A DNA stretch of 64,000 nt from Lepidostoma basale (Eukaryota > Arthropoda > Insecta > Trichoptera > Lepidostomatidae). Position numbers and translations under genes: made by a program. The DNA is taken from the NCBI GenBank assembly GCA_022606425.2, contig JAHDVF020000997.1, forward strand, positions 186,001 through 250,000, in the 5' to 3' direction. Below are positions 1 to 9,940 of the stretch, piece after piece. Numbering within the stretch: the first letter of the stretch is position 1; each line of letters opens with the position of its first letter. The notes below the pieces were generated by a model, which did no database searches, was not told the DNA's origin, and worked only from the letters and a program-made list of their open reading frames with translations.

Positions 1-21
1 GTTGATTATTACGAAAACAAC

Positions 22-140
22 AAATCATCACATCGTTTTTCCGGTAGGATAGGCAGGAAGAATGAACCGCCAAACTACTCTATCCTGACATATCTCTCTA
101 GATTACTCAATATTCATACAGCTAGTCATATAGGTAGAGT
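22..140 (-). mobile_element. RTE-TTAG LINE, decayed 3' end
   Basis: The reverse complement resembles the last 110 bases of the RTE-TTAG family described at 59345-60050. It retains the segment for a CMTRC-like carboxy end and the AYPFG-like end. The tail side is eroded and no TTAG repeat remains. It is a non-functional fragment. Confidence 0.55.
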
Positions 141-477
141 TCATTCACAAATTGAAGATCTCGTAACGATGTATGAGTGCAGTGATAGTTTTTGCAATTT
201 GATCGGTTGCCGAATCAAATGAGCCGCGCGGCGTCAGTACGTTCCGAGACATGGAGGGAACCGCGCGTATTTGGCAACTCGTATACTCGGTGATTCGAAA
301 AATACTCGTTTTGCAGGAGTATTTTTGAAATATTATTTTTATTATTGATTAATCCCATTTTGACTGAGTCAGCTCTGTACACTTTAAACACATAATCCAG
401 AAATAATTTTTATAATATACTAGAGATAAACACCTGCAAGGATCAAATATTGTAATAATAAAAACCAATAAAGGGAC
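140..477. other. No gene or repeat recognised
   Basis: AT-rich except for a short CpG-containing patch at about 220-290. I see no open frame and no similarity to other parts of the window. Confidence 0.4.
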
Positions 478-600
478 GTCGTGAACGCACGTCGATTCTT
501 CCGACTTCTATCATGGCCGACTCTGTGTTCCATTCACATCGTAAACATAATAATTCACATAAAACTAAAGAAAACTTCTAGAATACAGACGTTTTATTCA
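478..600 (-). mobile_element. Short RTE-TTAG and FB-A fragments
   Basis: At 480-525 the minus strand matches the GHVRS to ACMTRC segment of RTE-TTAG. At 570-597 the plus strand matches the FB-A terminal region (AAACTTCTAGAA, then a CAGACGTTTT-like motif). Both are small relics, identified only by similarity to better copies in this window. Confidence 0.4.
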
Positions 601-634
601 GTATCAGGTATTTTATATAGATTTATTTTTTAAT

Positions 635-815
635 TTTATAATAGTAAACACGATTGTTTAATGGTTTTACTTGGATTTATTTTACAAAAATAGTGACAAA
701 TTTATTTCGCCTTGCGAGGTCATTCTCAAACTCAGCAGTTTGAGAATGCCATCGCTAGGCAAAACTAATTTGTCACTACTATTTATAAATTAATAATCGA
801 GTTTTAAAAAACCTC
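635..815. repeat. Foldback family FB-J, palindromic copy
   Basis: Inverted arms meet at about 735. Each arm contains TTGAGAAT, a helix-II-like segment (GCC/GGC) and GAAA or AAAA, followed by an AAATTTGTC-like end. The outer arms share TTTTACTTGGATT and TAGTAAACACGATTG with the fuller copy at 31545-31815. The layout is hammerhead-like with U3 and A8 in the core; helix III is degenerate. Confidence 0.6.
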
Positions 816-839
816 AACCATCAATAATATTTTATATAG

Positions 840-1340
840 AGTTTTACATAATTTTTCAAGACTCAAATTTTGTCATTCATATCGTTGGCGATATGTGAAA
901 ATGTTATGTTACCCCTAAATTAGCTTGCAACTTTGCAATAACGCCGTCTCTCCGTCTATAACAATAATAGACGAAGTTTCCATTAATAGTGTAGGTTCAG
1001 GCCGGATACCGAACTTTCAACTTCCCGTTTAAAGCCTGCAAACACACCGCTTAACCGCGCTTTTTGATTTCTCGCCGATGCCTATCGGGCGTTCCCCGAT
1101 CGACGCCAGCGCCGGCTACCAATATCCGTTGGCGTCGCGGCGCCGACTTCCTTCCGCTTTGTACTCGCCTCATTACCCCACCTCGGGGCCAATCTTAATT
1201 TTATCACCCCAAGCCTGTTAGATTGCTATTATTTCATGAAGTCAATATTCAATTTTAATGGGATTTTTATCATATCATGTTGGCGCGAATCAATGGCCTT
1301 TGAAAAATCCTCGTTTGAAAACGTCTTGATATAAGATAAT
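840..1340. other. Unique region with GC-rich island
   Basis: About 1025-1195 is much richer in C and G than its surroundings and contains several CpG-rich blocks. No open frame or splice signal was convincing. It could be a remnant of a regulatory or exonic region, but nothing shows that. Confidence 0.3.
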
Positions 1341-1344
1341 TAAA

Positions 1345-1615
1345 CCTTCTGGGGTCTAAGACACTCAGCCGATGTACGAAACTGTTGTTATACAAAACCA
1401 TCATAAGACCGACACTTACGGCAGTGAAATATGGTCCCTCACGCAGATAGAAGAAAATAGCAAGTCAGCAATTTTTGAAAGGAAAGATCACGAGGAAATT
1501 TTTTAGACCGACACTGGAGGATGGGACTTACAGAATCAAAAGAAATCTTGAACTTGAAGTATTGATTACCTAGGAACCAGTGGTGAGATTCTGTCTCAAC
1601 GTGGGCTGGCAACTG
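1345..1615 (+). pseudogene. LINE reverse transcriptase carboxy fragment
   Basis: Reading the plus strand with frame changes gives KTIIRPTLT, then a FERK-like and a KFFRPTLEDG segment and RIKRNLELEVL. This is the usual order after the palm domain in RTE-clade LINE proteins (LYKT.IRP.L.YGSE..FERK.LR.I). Stops and frameshifts break it. Family placement rests on this motif order only. Confidence 0.5.
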
Positions 1616-1804
1616 TTTAATTTCCAAATGAATTGCCTAAATGTTGTTAGTTTGTAACATATCATTTGTGTAAAATAAAAATAAATAAATAAATAATCAT
1701 TTAGATCAAGACATAATAACTTAGATGAGTCTTGATCTAAACAACATTATACACAATACATTACGTAGAGTTTCTATTGATTTAACATAAATATATCATC
1801 AAAT

Positions 1805-1905
1805 GATTTTACTAAAATCTCTTGATGGAAGTTCACTTTAAAAACTAATTAAAAAAACAATGCTTTTTAACTACTTCCACTTTTATCTTTATTTAAACAG
1901 ATAAT
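1805..1905. repeat. FB-C outer arm, truncated
   Basis: The segment with TTGATGGAAGTTCAC and AACTACTTCCACTTTT matches the outer arm of the FB-C palindromes at 1938-2296 and 52350-52555. It stops before the ribozyme-like core. Confidence 0.45.
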
Positions 1906-1937
1906 TACTGAATACTTTTTTTTTAAATCTAATTATT

Positions 1938-2296
1938 ATCATGACATGTGATAGGTAGTAGAAGCAGTAGTCCTATCGCAAATTTTATGGTATAATTATT
2001 ATATAATATAGTAATTAAATAAAACGGTGTTTTTTTTTTAACTACTTCCACTTTTGTCTCTATTTCGAAAGCGACCGGTTTCGCCAAGCTTGCTGGCATC
2101 GATGACTCTTGACACTGTTATATAAACTTACTCCTTTATGTGTATAAAGGTCTGTCGATGCCAGCGAGCCTGGCGAAACCGGTCGCTGTCGAAATAAAGA
2201 CAAAAATTGAGGTAGTAAAAAAACATCGTTTTATATCATTATATAATATCATAAAAATGGCGATAGGCTAGCTACCTATCACATGTCATAAGAATC
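1938..2296. repeat. Foldback family FB-C, palindrome of about 360 bp
   Basis: Arms of about 170 bases mirror each other, from ATGACATGTGATAGGTAG on the left to its complement on the right, with a spacer near 2105-2145. Each arm holds GCCAG or a variant, a short loop, a CTGGC-like strand, then GAAACCGGTC. The plus core reads CTGTCGAT, so position 6 of the hammerhead core is U rather than A. The outer ends overlap an interspersed sequence also found at 19345-19500. Confidence 0.7.
2150..2190 (+). ncRNA. Hammerhead-like motif, FB-C type
   Basis: Core CTGTCGA at 2152-2158, an unpaired T at 2159, helix II GCCAG with CTGGC, GAAA at 2175-2178, and helix III ACCGGT (self-complementary, no loop), then C2184 as the predicted cleavage-site base. 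The A6-to-U change departs from the functional consensus, so activity is doubtful. The same change recurs in other FB-C copies and in FB-L. Confidence 0.4.
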
Positions 2297-2760
2297 AATA
2301 GCTTAAAAAACATTATACAGTAATTAGGTTCATGTTTTATGAAAAAATGTGGAACACGGTGAGAAACTACCACATTGAAAAGACCCAAGTACTATTTTTT
2401 AAATTTCAAACTGAAAAAACGAAACCGCTGTTCCAAGATCGCTCGCAGAGATTTCCTCATATTCTCTTTAACGAGAAGGTCTCCGTTTTTTCTCGTCGCC
2501 AGCTTAATCAAACCATCAGATGTGCCCCTCACATAATACGTCTTACGTATAATACATCCTGCGCCTGTTAATTATCTCTCTTTTTCTCGTGTCGACTTGA
2601 TTAAAAACATTTATCTCCTCCGAGAGGGGGCGGTGAGGACGGTGGGAGGGGCGTGAGGACGCCCTCAGTGGTAGAGGTGCCCTCATCACTAGTTCCGAGA
2701 CTAATGTAATATGATATCATGTCGTGGATGAGCACGAAGTCGAATTAATTGGTAAAATAA
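2297..2760. other. Interspersed repeat P and GC-rich patch
   Basis: About 2297-2400 resembles 19345-19500 and 26260-26345 (AATCAATAGCT, then GTGGAA and AACTAC.CATT motifs). I take it as a widespread insect repeat of unknown class. About 2615-2690 is a G-rich patch (GAGAGGGGGCGGTGAGGACG). No gene seen. Confidence 0.4.
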
Positions 2761-2859
2761 CACAAAATAGGGATTCATTATCTGTATTCCATATTATTAC
2801 TATTTTTTTTATCATTATTTTGATAATATACTTAGGAAATTGAACATAGCTTTGTTTAA

Positions 2860-3079
2860 TCCCCTAAATATTAAAAAAAATATATATATTTAAAAACACG
2901 ACATGTTTCGGAGGATACCATCTTCAGGTGTAAAAATATAATAAAAACTAAACAAAGAAAGACTATTACAAAAACGCATTTAAAATTCGATACAATAATT
3001 CAAATTTAAAAATTAACCTGGGCTATTTGTTATAAGTACTAATAATTCTATTTTTATTAGTAAGAACTACTAATACATG
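2860..3079 (-). repeat. Foldback family FB-E, single arm
   Basis: The minus strand carries a good hammerhead-like core at 2896-2931. The adjoining 2940-3079 closely matches 47140-47300 (AACTAAACAAAGAAAGACTA, GGGCTATTTGTTATAAG, ending near AATACATGATGAT). A LINE-GRPP fragment begins at the right edge. Confidence 0.6.
2896..2931 (-). ncRNA. Hammerhead-like ribozyme motif, FB-E
   Basis: On the minus strand: helix I strand ACAC, core CUGAAGA (plus positions 2921-2927), one U, a shortened helix II (GG/CC), GAAA, self-complementary helix III ACAUGU, cleavage-site C at 2900, and helix I strand GUGU. All invariant core bases are present. Helix II appears to have lost three bases relative to the copy at 47091. 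Confidence 0.5.
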
Positions 3080-3340
3080 ATGATCTCAGAGATCGGATTA
3101 GAAATGAAATGATAAGGTCTGTCTGTGGTGTTAAGGACATAGTAAGGCGGAGAAGAAGTAGAAGGCGCTTTTGGAGAGACCACGTGGACCGCATGGAGAA
3201 TACAAGAATTGCCAAAATTGTTAAAAAAGAAATCCCAGCGAGAGATTACCAGGAAGGCCACCAAAAAGATGGAGAGATGGCTGGATATCATCATCCCAAG
3301 CAGCTCACCGTTATAAACAGGTCATACGGCCTAAACTAAG
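3080..3340 (+). pseudogene. LINE-GRPP reverse transcriptase carboxy fragment
   Basis: Translation gives DLRDRIRNEMIRSVCGVKD, RRRFWRDHVDRM and, after a frameshift near 3248, a GRPPKRWRDGW-like end. This RDRIRN..I...C...D..R...RR..RY.W..H..RM order marks the family used here as LINE-GRPP. It is 5'-truncated within the RT carboxy region. Confidence 0.6.
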
Positions 3341-3420
3341 AGTAAGAAAAATAAGTTATTTGAACCCAATTATTGTTCACAAATTTTTATCTATTGATTC
3401 TCATGACATTTAAAAGGTAG
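3340..3420 (-). repeat. Repeat P fragment
   Basis: The reverse complement shares AGAATCAATAG and TTGGGTTCAAATAA with 19355-19420. Class unknown. Confidence 0.35.
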
Positions 3421-3607
3421 CTAGTCAAATTAGCTTTAATTTAACTAGTTCCAGGTAATATTTTTCAATATTCTGGATTTATTATTTTCATCAATGTATT
3501 AGACCACGTCAATTATCTTAATTACAGTATTCTGCTCCTTACTCGTGTATAAAAACTAGAAAGCGTTTGATTTTCGCTACAAATAATAGATGTATAGATG
3601 TTTAGAT

Positions 3608-3665
3608 TATAATAAAACTTCTAGAAAACAGACGTTTTTATTTGTATTAATTATCTTTAATTTGT
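3608..3665 (+). repeat. FB-A terminal fragment
   Basis: AATAAAACTTCTAGAAAACA followed by GACGTTTTTATTTGTATTAA matches the distal part of the FB-A right arm. The ribozyme half is absent. Confidence 0.5.
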
Positions 3666-4384
3666 AACAATTGCTTACAATTCTGCAAACCGCTTCTTAC
3701 GTCAGATATACTTCCGAGTCGCCACTGGTTAACTAGCTCCACTTTCAACACTAGCGAAGATCGATTTTAAACATTATTTCATCTGAAACCTTTCCGAAGA
3801 TCTGTTTTCGTAATTTCTAATCAAGCCTTCATTTTATAACTTTATTCAAAGCAGTTTGCGAAAAACACTTTTTATATAGCAGCTTAATTAAATTTACTTC
3901 AAGTTTTCTTACTTTTAGCTTAAATCAATTCATTTTAGTACCTGCAAAGTCACGTTACCAACAGTTCGTGAGGATCCAAAAAGCGCCTAGTAACCTCGCA
4001 ATATTTCAAGTTTGGAAACTAACAAGAAATCCGTTTTATACTCGAGACGTTTTATTATTTGTTCCATCGCCAAACTTTAAGTAAGGAAGTAAAGCATAGT
4101 GCTGGGAAAAAAAGGAATTAGGATATAAGAATGAAATCACTACGAAAAATATGCGAAAAGATGATAGACAAAGGAATGTAAGGTAGATTAATGGAAAGTA
4201 ATGTTGGTTATGGGAATTTCTTGGTTGTTATTTCTTTTGAATTATTATAGACATTGTGCTGAAACCGGATGGTACTTGAATAAGTATAAATGGAATGAAA
4301 CTAAATAAGCTCTAACAATGAAATTCCATTTTTAATTTGAAAGAAAATTTGACAATATGTAAAACCACTCCGTATTAAATGTTA
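3666..4384. other. Unique AT-rich DNA
   Basis: No open frame of note, no recognised repeat, no RNA gene seen. Confidence 0.35.
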
Positions 4385-4580
4385 ATGTTGTAAATATAAA
4401 GAAATGTTTCGGAGATACATTTTGTCTTCAGGTATAACATAACTAAATTTGAATGTAAAACAGTTGTCTTATAATAATTGATAATTATTATATGTAAGGA
4501 ACAACAAACAATTCATTATAAATGGAATATATAAAATTTGGTAAAAAAATGAAGTACAATTAAAATTAGGTACATTAAGT
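4385..4580 (-). repeat. Decayed hammerhead-bearing repeat, FB-E-like
   Basis: The minus strand contains CTGAAGA (plus 4424-4430), a poorly paired helix II segment ending in CTCC, then GAAACATTTC. The invariant core bases remain, but helices II and III are mismatched. Flanking sequence does not match other copies, so this may be a separate family. Confidence 0.4.
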
Positions 4581-4689
4581 AATAAATTTAAATATTAATG
4601 TTGTTATTTGAAATTTCATGGTAGAAGTTCATTGTAAATAATGAAAATAAGACATTTCTTTCTACAATTAATACGAATGAAAACGTCAG

Positions 4690-5277
4690 AAATGAAGACT
4701 CTCCGATCGACACTCCGAGACAGAATAAGAAATTCTGAAATAAGAAAGATCTGCAATGTAGAAGATGTCGTGCGATGGTGAAGACTGAGAAGACGCTACT
4801 GGAGAAATCATGTGGAAAGAGCATGTTCTGAAAGAGCGATAAATATAGCCGCAAATAAAGTACCAACAGGAAATCGACCTGCAGGAAGACCACCTAAAAG
4901 ATGGCGAGACAGTTGGACATATTTTTTATATATTTTTTTAATTACATTTATTTATTTAATTTCATTTATTTATTTAAAAGCATTACTAAAGCATTACAGA
5001 ATTTTTTTCCAATACACTAAAGATACAAGTTAGAGATACACAATACTAAGTAATACATAATAGATTGATAAAAAGAGCGAGAAACGTAAGATGCATGACA
5101 AATTAATAAAATAAATATAACATACAATTATAATAAAGATAGTACTTCCCCCAGATGAGCCAAAGTATCACAAAATATGTCAAACTCCGAGGTGATGCGA
5201 TACGATACATCTGCATCCCAGGAACAAGCTCCGAGAAATAACAGGACACAGTCTTAAATAAAGCAGAATAAGAAGAA
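4690..5277 (+). mobile_element. LINE-GRPP copy in FB-A, 11-bp target duplication
   Basis: GAAAACGTCAG flanks it at 4679-4689 and 5278-5288. The first 230 bases read, with one stop, TLRDRIRNSEIRKICNVEDV, then RRRYWRNHVERA and GRPPKRWRDSW. The element resumes after an inner insertion (4919-5213) and ends in a (GAA)n tail. It is 5'-truncated and inactive. Confidence 0.75.
4919..5213 (-). mobile_element. LINE-VPD 3' end nested in LINE-GRPP
   Basis: On the minus strand RITSEFDIFCDTLAHLGEV and a LSLL stop are followed by a 3' region ending in AAATAAATGAAAT-like repeats at 4935-4975. It matches the copy at 38922-39849. This is the innermost of four nesting levels. Confidence 0.65.
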
Positions 5278-5639
5278 GAAAACGTCAGTTTTCTAGAAAT
5301 TTTATTTTATTTTATGGGAATGACATGTTTTGCGCTTCTAAGGCATTTTTAAATGTCTTGACATTTGATAATGCCTTAGAAGGGCGAAATATATCATACC
5401 CATAAAATGTAATAAAGCTTCTAGAAAACTGACGTTTTCATTCGTATTAATTATTTAATATGGAGTTCAAGAACCAATAAATACATTTCTTTATAGTATA
5501 TTGTAAGTTAAATTCTACTTAAGCTGATAGCTTCGAACGGTTTCGTCACCAGAAGATGGCAGCGAGCTGCCGAAACTGGTTGAAATCATAGACCGAATTT
5601 GAATTAAACAAAATTTATGCTGTAAATATTTTTTTATTA

Positions 5640-5890
5640 TTATTTTTATTATAAGTAACAATTTATTTTAACTTTTATGTAGGTACAAGAATGTAACTAA
5701 CACACTGGAAGGATCATAATAAATAAGTGAATATGAATACAAGGTAATTAAATTATAATACCAACAAAAAAGGAGCAAATTATATTTTATGTAGGTACCA
5801 CAATAACAAAACATTCATATAAAATTAGTAAAAACACTATATATATTTTATTATTATTAAGATTATTTTATCATTACCTAATCATTGAGG
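5640..5890. other. AT-rich spacer
   Basis: Mostly A/T runs; nothing recognised. Confidence 0.35.
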
Positions 5891-5894
5891 AACG

Positions 5895-6050
5895 TTTGGA
5901 TGAAAGAAGAATAGTTGGCATATAAGCAGTTTGAAATGACAAAAGATGTATTATAGAGGAAAACATGGCATGACCAAATTAATCAATTATTACTGAAAGA
6001 CGGTCATGTTCGAAGTTGTAATTATCGGCTAACGTGCGTGTCATGATTGG
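5895..6050 (+). mobile_element. RTE-TTAG LINE, decayed fragment
   Basis: The segment GAGGAAAACATGGCATGACC and the following GGTCATGTTCGAAG match the RGRPRKTWHDQINQIL to GHVRS part of the family, with many substitutions. No tail remains. Confidence 0.5.
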
Positions 6051-6084
6051 TAGCATTGGCGCCGTTTTGTATAATAAAATTTAG

Positions 6085-6310
6085 AATATAATTTTTTTAT
6101 TTAAATTAAAACATATTTTATTTTTCTAATTCTAGCGCAAAAATTTGCATGTTTATGAATCTCAACATGGTTTAATCATTTATTATTATTATTTTGTTGA
6201 ATAGCTCTTTAAATTGAGCCAAATCGATATAAATGGCTAATGCCGATGGGAAGAGGAATCAGTATGTTGGACATGATCACATCGGAAATCGATGTCTTTC
6301 ATACTCGTAT
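6085..6310. other. AT-rich DNA with short repeat Q
   Basis: About 6105-6175 shares AAAATTT...ATGTTTAT.AATCTCAACAT with 52745-52810. Otherwise nothing recognised. Confidence 0.35.
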
Positions 6311-6317
6311 TAGTGAA

Positions 6318-6730
6318 AGTCTTCTTCTACTTCTTCTTCTTCACTTTTGATAGACTCAGTAGTCTGTTATTTCAGGCAGGTTCTCTTGAGACGCTGAACT
6401 CCAGCTTTCTCTCTTTCGTTTCGGGGGTCTTCCTGGTCGGCGTTGTCCGTTTGGCGTTCCATGGAGAGCTATGTATGGTATCCTATTTGAGCTCATTCTT
6501 TCTACATGTCGATGCCAGTATCGCCGTCTTTGACGTCCCCATCTGACCACATCTTCGACCTCACAGATTTCTCGGATTGCTTTATTCCTAACTCGATCAC
6601 GTAGGGTTTTGCCAGCTAGCGCGGAGTGTTTTCATCTCGGTTGTCCTGAGCATGCTCTTTGGCTTGACAGTGTCTGCTCTCGATTCAATGCCATATGTGA
6701 GGATTGGTCGCACACAGGGCTTATAAATGC
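6318..6730 (-). pseudogene. LINE-GRPP carboxy end with (GAA)n tail
   Basis: The minus strand gives KTLRDRVRNKAIREICEVED, VVRWGRQRRRYWHRHVERM, GRPPKRKRESWSS and a stop, then CAAAAGTGAAGAAGAAG as the tail at about 6318-6350. Upstream an IYKPCVRPILTYGIES-like segment is still legible. It is close to the copy at 42055-42294. Confidence 0.7.
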
Positions 6731-6744
6731 GTAGTGAAAGTATT

Positions 6745-6912
6745 TATAAAAAAACATACACCCTTGACTTTGGAGAGTATCATGTCCTCGTAAAGTCGAA
6801 CCATCTCTCATGCGTTCCTGGTATTATATATTATATTTTACCTGTTTTCGATAGATTTCTTAAACCATAATTTTGTTTTTAATACATATTTTGAGAAAAT
6901 AAATTGATTTGA
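6745..6912 (+). mobile_element. LINE-VPD 3' end with (AAATTGATTTG) tail
   Basis: Matches, inverted, the 3' end at 11330-11470: CTTTGGAGAGTATC, CATGCGTTCCTGGTA and AAATAAATTGATTTGATT. Only the 3' region is left. Confidence 0.5.
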
Positions 6913-7174
6913 TTCACAATTCACAAGAATTGTGCAACAACAATACGATTTGTTGAATATAATGTAATACATTTTTTTTACATACAATTTATTGCTTTTG
7001 CGTGGTTTACTTGTGGGATTTCTCGCATAAATCTTCTTCCTATAAATTTAACGCCGGCGTACTTTGACAGGACATTAACCGCACACTATCTCCGATCACC
7101 AATTCCGAAGAATCTAAATCCTAATATTAAGCCCGGTAAGAAATAATATGTGAACACGAAATAATCGTAGAATA
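6913..7174. other. No feature recognised
   Basis: AT-rich DNA with one short mixed patch at 7050-7140. Confidence 0.3.
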
Positions 7175-7260
7175 TTTCAAACAGATGCCAGCGAGCCTGG
7201 CGAAACCGGTCGCTGTCGAAATAAAGACAAAACTGGAAGTAGTTGAAAAACATCAATAGA
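7175..7260 (+). repeat. FB-C single arm
   Basis: CAGATGCCAGCGAGCCTGGC then GAAACCGGTCGCTGTCG and AATAAAGACAAAACTGG. Helix II and helix III match the FB-C consensus, but the 5' part of the core is CAGAT. Solitary arm, no palindrome partner nearby. Confidence 0.6.
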
Positions 7261-7374
7261 TTTAAGTTAAATCATTCGATTATCTTAAAATATCAAGGAC
7301 AGAATAGAAATTGTCAAGATCGTAAAACGCAGGAAACTGAAATACTTCGGGCACATTATGAGTATTTTTTTCTT

Positions 7375-7435
7375 CACACTGTTATCGCTGGGAGTTAAAC
7401 CCGGGACCTTTGGTGTGGCAGATGTGGCAGTTGTT
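7375..7435 (-). repeat. tRNA-derived SINE fragment
   Basis: On the minus strand CCGGGTTTAACTCCC fits a pol III B box, followed by AGCGATAACAGTG. The same downstream module (CCGGCGATGGCAGTG) follows the B box at 18385-18432. No clear A box. Confidence 0.45.
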
Positions 7436-7499
7436 GCAAAAGGTATTATTCTCTGATTGGCCTTTCACGTACCATTACCCAGAGAATAGCATTTGACAC

Positions 7500-7950
7500 T
7501 GTTTGAGACCAAAAGATATTTAATATTGATACTTATATTGACATTTATAAACACCTGAGTTTTCCAATGACGTCTGTGGTAGATTTACAAGTTTTGCATT
7601 AGTACAGCAATACGCTTTAAATTTTATGGTTAAATATTTAGAACTTGACCTTTCTCGAAACGCCATACTGGACGAAACATTGCAAAATCCCTCCTTGCTT
7701 GATCGAGTCTGCTTGCGACAGCCTCCCGAGCCCGCTATCATACAGCCGAGGTAGGAAAAGCTGGTCGTGGCCACAAGGGGGACACCTTCGAGCAAGATTG
7801 GGGTGGAATCATTTGTAGGCACTCGTAGGTTGCCATTGGTCATAGTCATTGGTATGTTAATTTTGAGACCCACTTTCGCCGCTTCCTCGTGAATTCTATG
7901 CAATTTCTGTTCTGCATCCGCCCGGTTTATCGAAAGCAGACACAAGTCGT
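7500..7950 (-). pseudogene. LINE reverse transcriptase palm-thumb fragment
   Basis: The minus frame 7945-7520 reads ADAEQKLHRIHEEAAKVGLK and then ILLEGVPLVATTSFSYLGCM and AGSGG. Helix after the YADD region, conserved lysine-asparagine stretch and the SYLG motif are typical of non-LTR RT. The YADD block itself is not included and the end degenerates. Family not matched to others in this window. Confidence 0.65.
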
Positions 7951-7997
7951 AAGAATAATCGAGATATTATATAAATGCATCCATAAATAAGAGTAAT

Positions 7998-8404
7998 GAG
8001 ATCTCTTAGACGAATGTGTGAATACTCCGTGTATGATAGAGTGTCGAATGAAAATATAAGAAGTGAATGCAGTGCGAACGATGGTGTCATGAACAAAATA
8101 ATGAAAGGATCATTAAGATGGTTTGTACATATGGAAAGAATGAATGTAGAAAGAATGGTAAAAAAATTATGCGTTAACGATGTAAATGGAACCAGAAATG
8201 GAGGAAGACCGAGGAAAACGTGGCACGATCAAATAAATCAAATATTGAATGTCGGCCACGTGAGGAGTCAGAGAAATCGACGCGTGGCATGACACGATGT
8301 ATGAATGTTGAGGAAGCGAGAGAAATATGTCAGGAAAGAAAAGTGTGGCAGTCCATTCTTTCTGCCTACCCCTTCGGAGAGACGGCGTGATGGTTAGTTA
8401 GTGA
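7998..8404 (+). mobile_element. RTE-TTAG LINE 3' end
   Basis: Reads MRSLRRMCEYSVYDRVSNEN, NKIMKGSLRWFVHMERM, GRPRKTWHDQINQILNVGHV, then after a frameshift ACTRC-like and AYPFGETA-like ends, GCGTGATGGTTAGTTAG. 5'-truncated at the start of the post-palm domain. Confidence 0.75.
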
Positions 8405-8474
8405 GTTTTTGAATAATAGTTAATATTGTAAGGATCTAGGTAAAGCACAGATAATTCACCTTTCGTTAATCAAG

Positions 8475-8780
8475 AATGAAAGGGATAAAATAATGAGAGG
8501 ATCATTAAAATGGTTTGGACACATGGAAATAATGAATGAAGAAAGAATGGTAAAAAAGTATATTTTAACGATGTTAATAGAATTATAAATAGAGGAAAAC
8601 GTGGCATGATCAAATAAATCAAATATTGAATGTCAGCCACGTGAGGAGTCGGAGAAATTGACGTGCGTGCATGACACGATGTATGAATGTTGAGGAAGCG
8701 ACAGAAGTATGTCAGGAAAGAAAAGTGTGGCAGTCCATTCTTTCTGCCTACACTTTCGGGGAGACGGTTAGTTAATTAGT
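8475..8780 (+). mobile_element. RTE-TTAG LINE 3' end, second adjacent copy
   Basis: Begins in the MRGSLKWFGHM segment and repeats the same order as the copy 80 bases upstream, with several indels, ending GAGACGGTTAGTTAATTAG. Confidence 0.7.
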
Positions 8781-8799
8781 TTCCGAGAACGTTAACTTA

Positions 8800-9310
8800 T
8801 TTCACAGAATATGCAATGAACGTTCACTCGTGCTTTAAAAGTATTTTTATTTTTTGCCTCATTATATCTCTTGTTCCTTGTTATAAGATATTATAAAAAT
8901 GTCCTTAAAGTTTGTCAGGAACATGAAACGTCATTATAAATGAAATAAGTTGTATATATAATTATACGTATTCAGATACAGAACTCACAAGTAAAAAAAA
9001 AATTAATTTAATAATTTGATAGGCGACTGTGAATGAGTCGAAACTTGAAGAAAGTTCCTAAACGAAACTTCACATTTGAGCTTTAATTACCCGAGTTTCC
9101 GTTTTCAATTTATCCAAAGCCATCCCCGAGAACTACGGACCGCTCTGTACAAAGTTCAATTAAGTTCAATTAGCGTATTTGCCAGCAAGTCACCTTAACA
9201 ATTGCTGAGCAGATGTCTTAGAAATTAACCGGCATTTTGCTCACTTTTTTAATATTACGAAGAGCCTTTGCACATAGCATTTTGTTAATAAAATATAATT
9301 CATCTATCTA
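8800..9310. other. Unique DNA
   Basis: No open frame, repeat or RNA gene recognised. Confidence 0.35.
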
Positions 9311-9312
9311 TA

Positions 9313-9410
9313 CCAGAGGTCCCCAAACTTTTTTTTCCCGTAGACCCTTGCTGTATTTTTCTGTTTTGTGTAGACCCCTGCTTTCCTAATATAGATTTTT
9401 TTTTACAAAT
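9313..9410. repeat. hAT-like terminal fragment
   Basis: CAGAGGTCCCCAAACTTTTT followed by GTAGACCC resembles ends of non-autonomous hAT elements (CAG.GGTTCCCAAACT). A second sequence of this sort is at 15817-15880. No matching opposite end or transposase was seen. Confidence 0.3.
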
Positions 9411-9460
9411 TCATCAACTTTAAATTTGTTTTTGAATCTAACACAGAGCTACTCACTATG

Positions 9461-9890
9461 ATCTTCTTCTTCTTCTTCTTCTTTTTGTCCTGTCACACCT
9501 CCGTGGTGCATAGGGCCTCAAGGAATCTTCTCCACCCGAACTCCACCCGTGTGGTCTGGGGAACATTCCCAGAGGCAAAGCCGCGGATAATGGGGCGGTT
9601 CACCAGAGGGGCGCTGGGGAGCATGTGGCAAGGTATACCCCTACAAAGTGGTGTAAAAACTCGATGAAGGTGGACGACAGTGGCGAGCCCATGCCGCCAC
9701 TCAAATATAAGCATGTAGCCTGGAGAGTTGGACCCCATTAACTTATTAACTAATACACTGGTAGCCCAAGTAGGAGAAGGAACTCACTGCAAAACCTGGC
9801 ATGTTCATAGGCCACAAAGGTGGCAGCCTTACCAATGAACTCGGGCTCTGTGGGTTAATAACTTGCAAGTCCTAAAATTAAACATATTAA
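9461..9890 (-). mobile_element. Probable LINE 3' end with (GAA)n tail
   Basis: The minus strand ends in AAAAAGAAGAAGAAGAAG at 9461-9485 after an 81-codon frame ending LEALCTTEV. The higher GC content and tail suggest a (GAA)n-tailed LINE, but the protein segment is not one I recognise. Confidence 0.35.
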
Positions 9891-9940
9891 AGAAACTAAA
9901 AGGAAAGAGACTCACTATGATAGGGAAAGAAAATTTAAAT

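Larger units (their letters stand above)
4662..5482. mobile_element. FB-A insertion with 10-bp target duplication
   Basis: ACATTTCTTT occurs at 4652-4661 and 5483-5492. Inside, the left arm starts TTAATACGAATGAAAACG, and the right arm runs from about 5357 to 5455 and is followed by the tail, which ends CAAGAACCAATAAAT. The left arm is interrupted by a LINE at 4690-5277. The plus core reads TTGATAA, then GCC/GGC helix II and GAAA, but helix III is mutated here. Confidence 0.7.
4590..5640. repeat. Foldback family FB-I, split by nested insertions
   Basis: The left part (ATTTCATGGTAGAAGTTCAT) recurs at 16790 and, inverted, at 40370-40395. The right part (5493-5640) holds the palindrome centre with helix II GGCAG/CTGCC at about 5556-5571, then GAAACTGGTT. 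The element is split by an FB-A insertion at 4662-5482 flanked by ACATTTCTTT duplications. The core reads CAGAAGA, so U4 of the hammerhead consensus is A. Confidence 0.55.

Noticed and set aside
2065..2110. Every GAAAC-helix arm as an active ribozyme
   Set aside because: Many copies lack CUGANGA or have broken helix II (for example 2065-2110, 11275, 16880, 40950); these are described as repeats only.
9461..9900. 81-codon minus frame ending LEALCTTEV as a gene
   Set aside because: It leads straight into a (GAA)n tail, which suggests a LINE end; no host-gene evidence.
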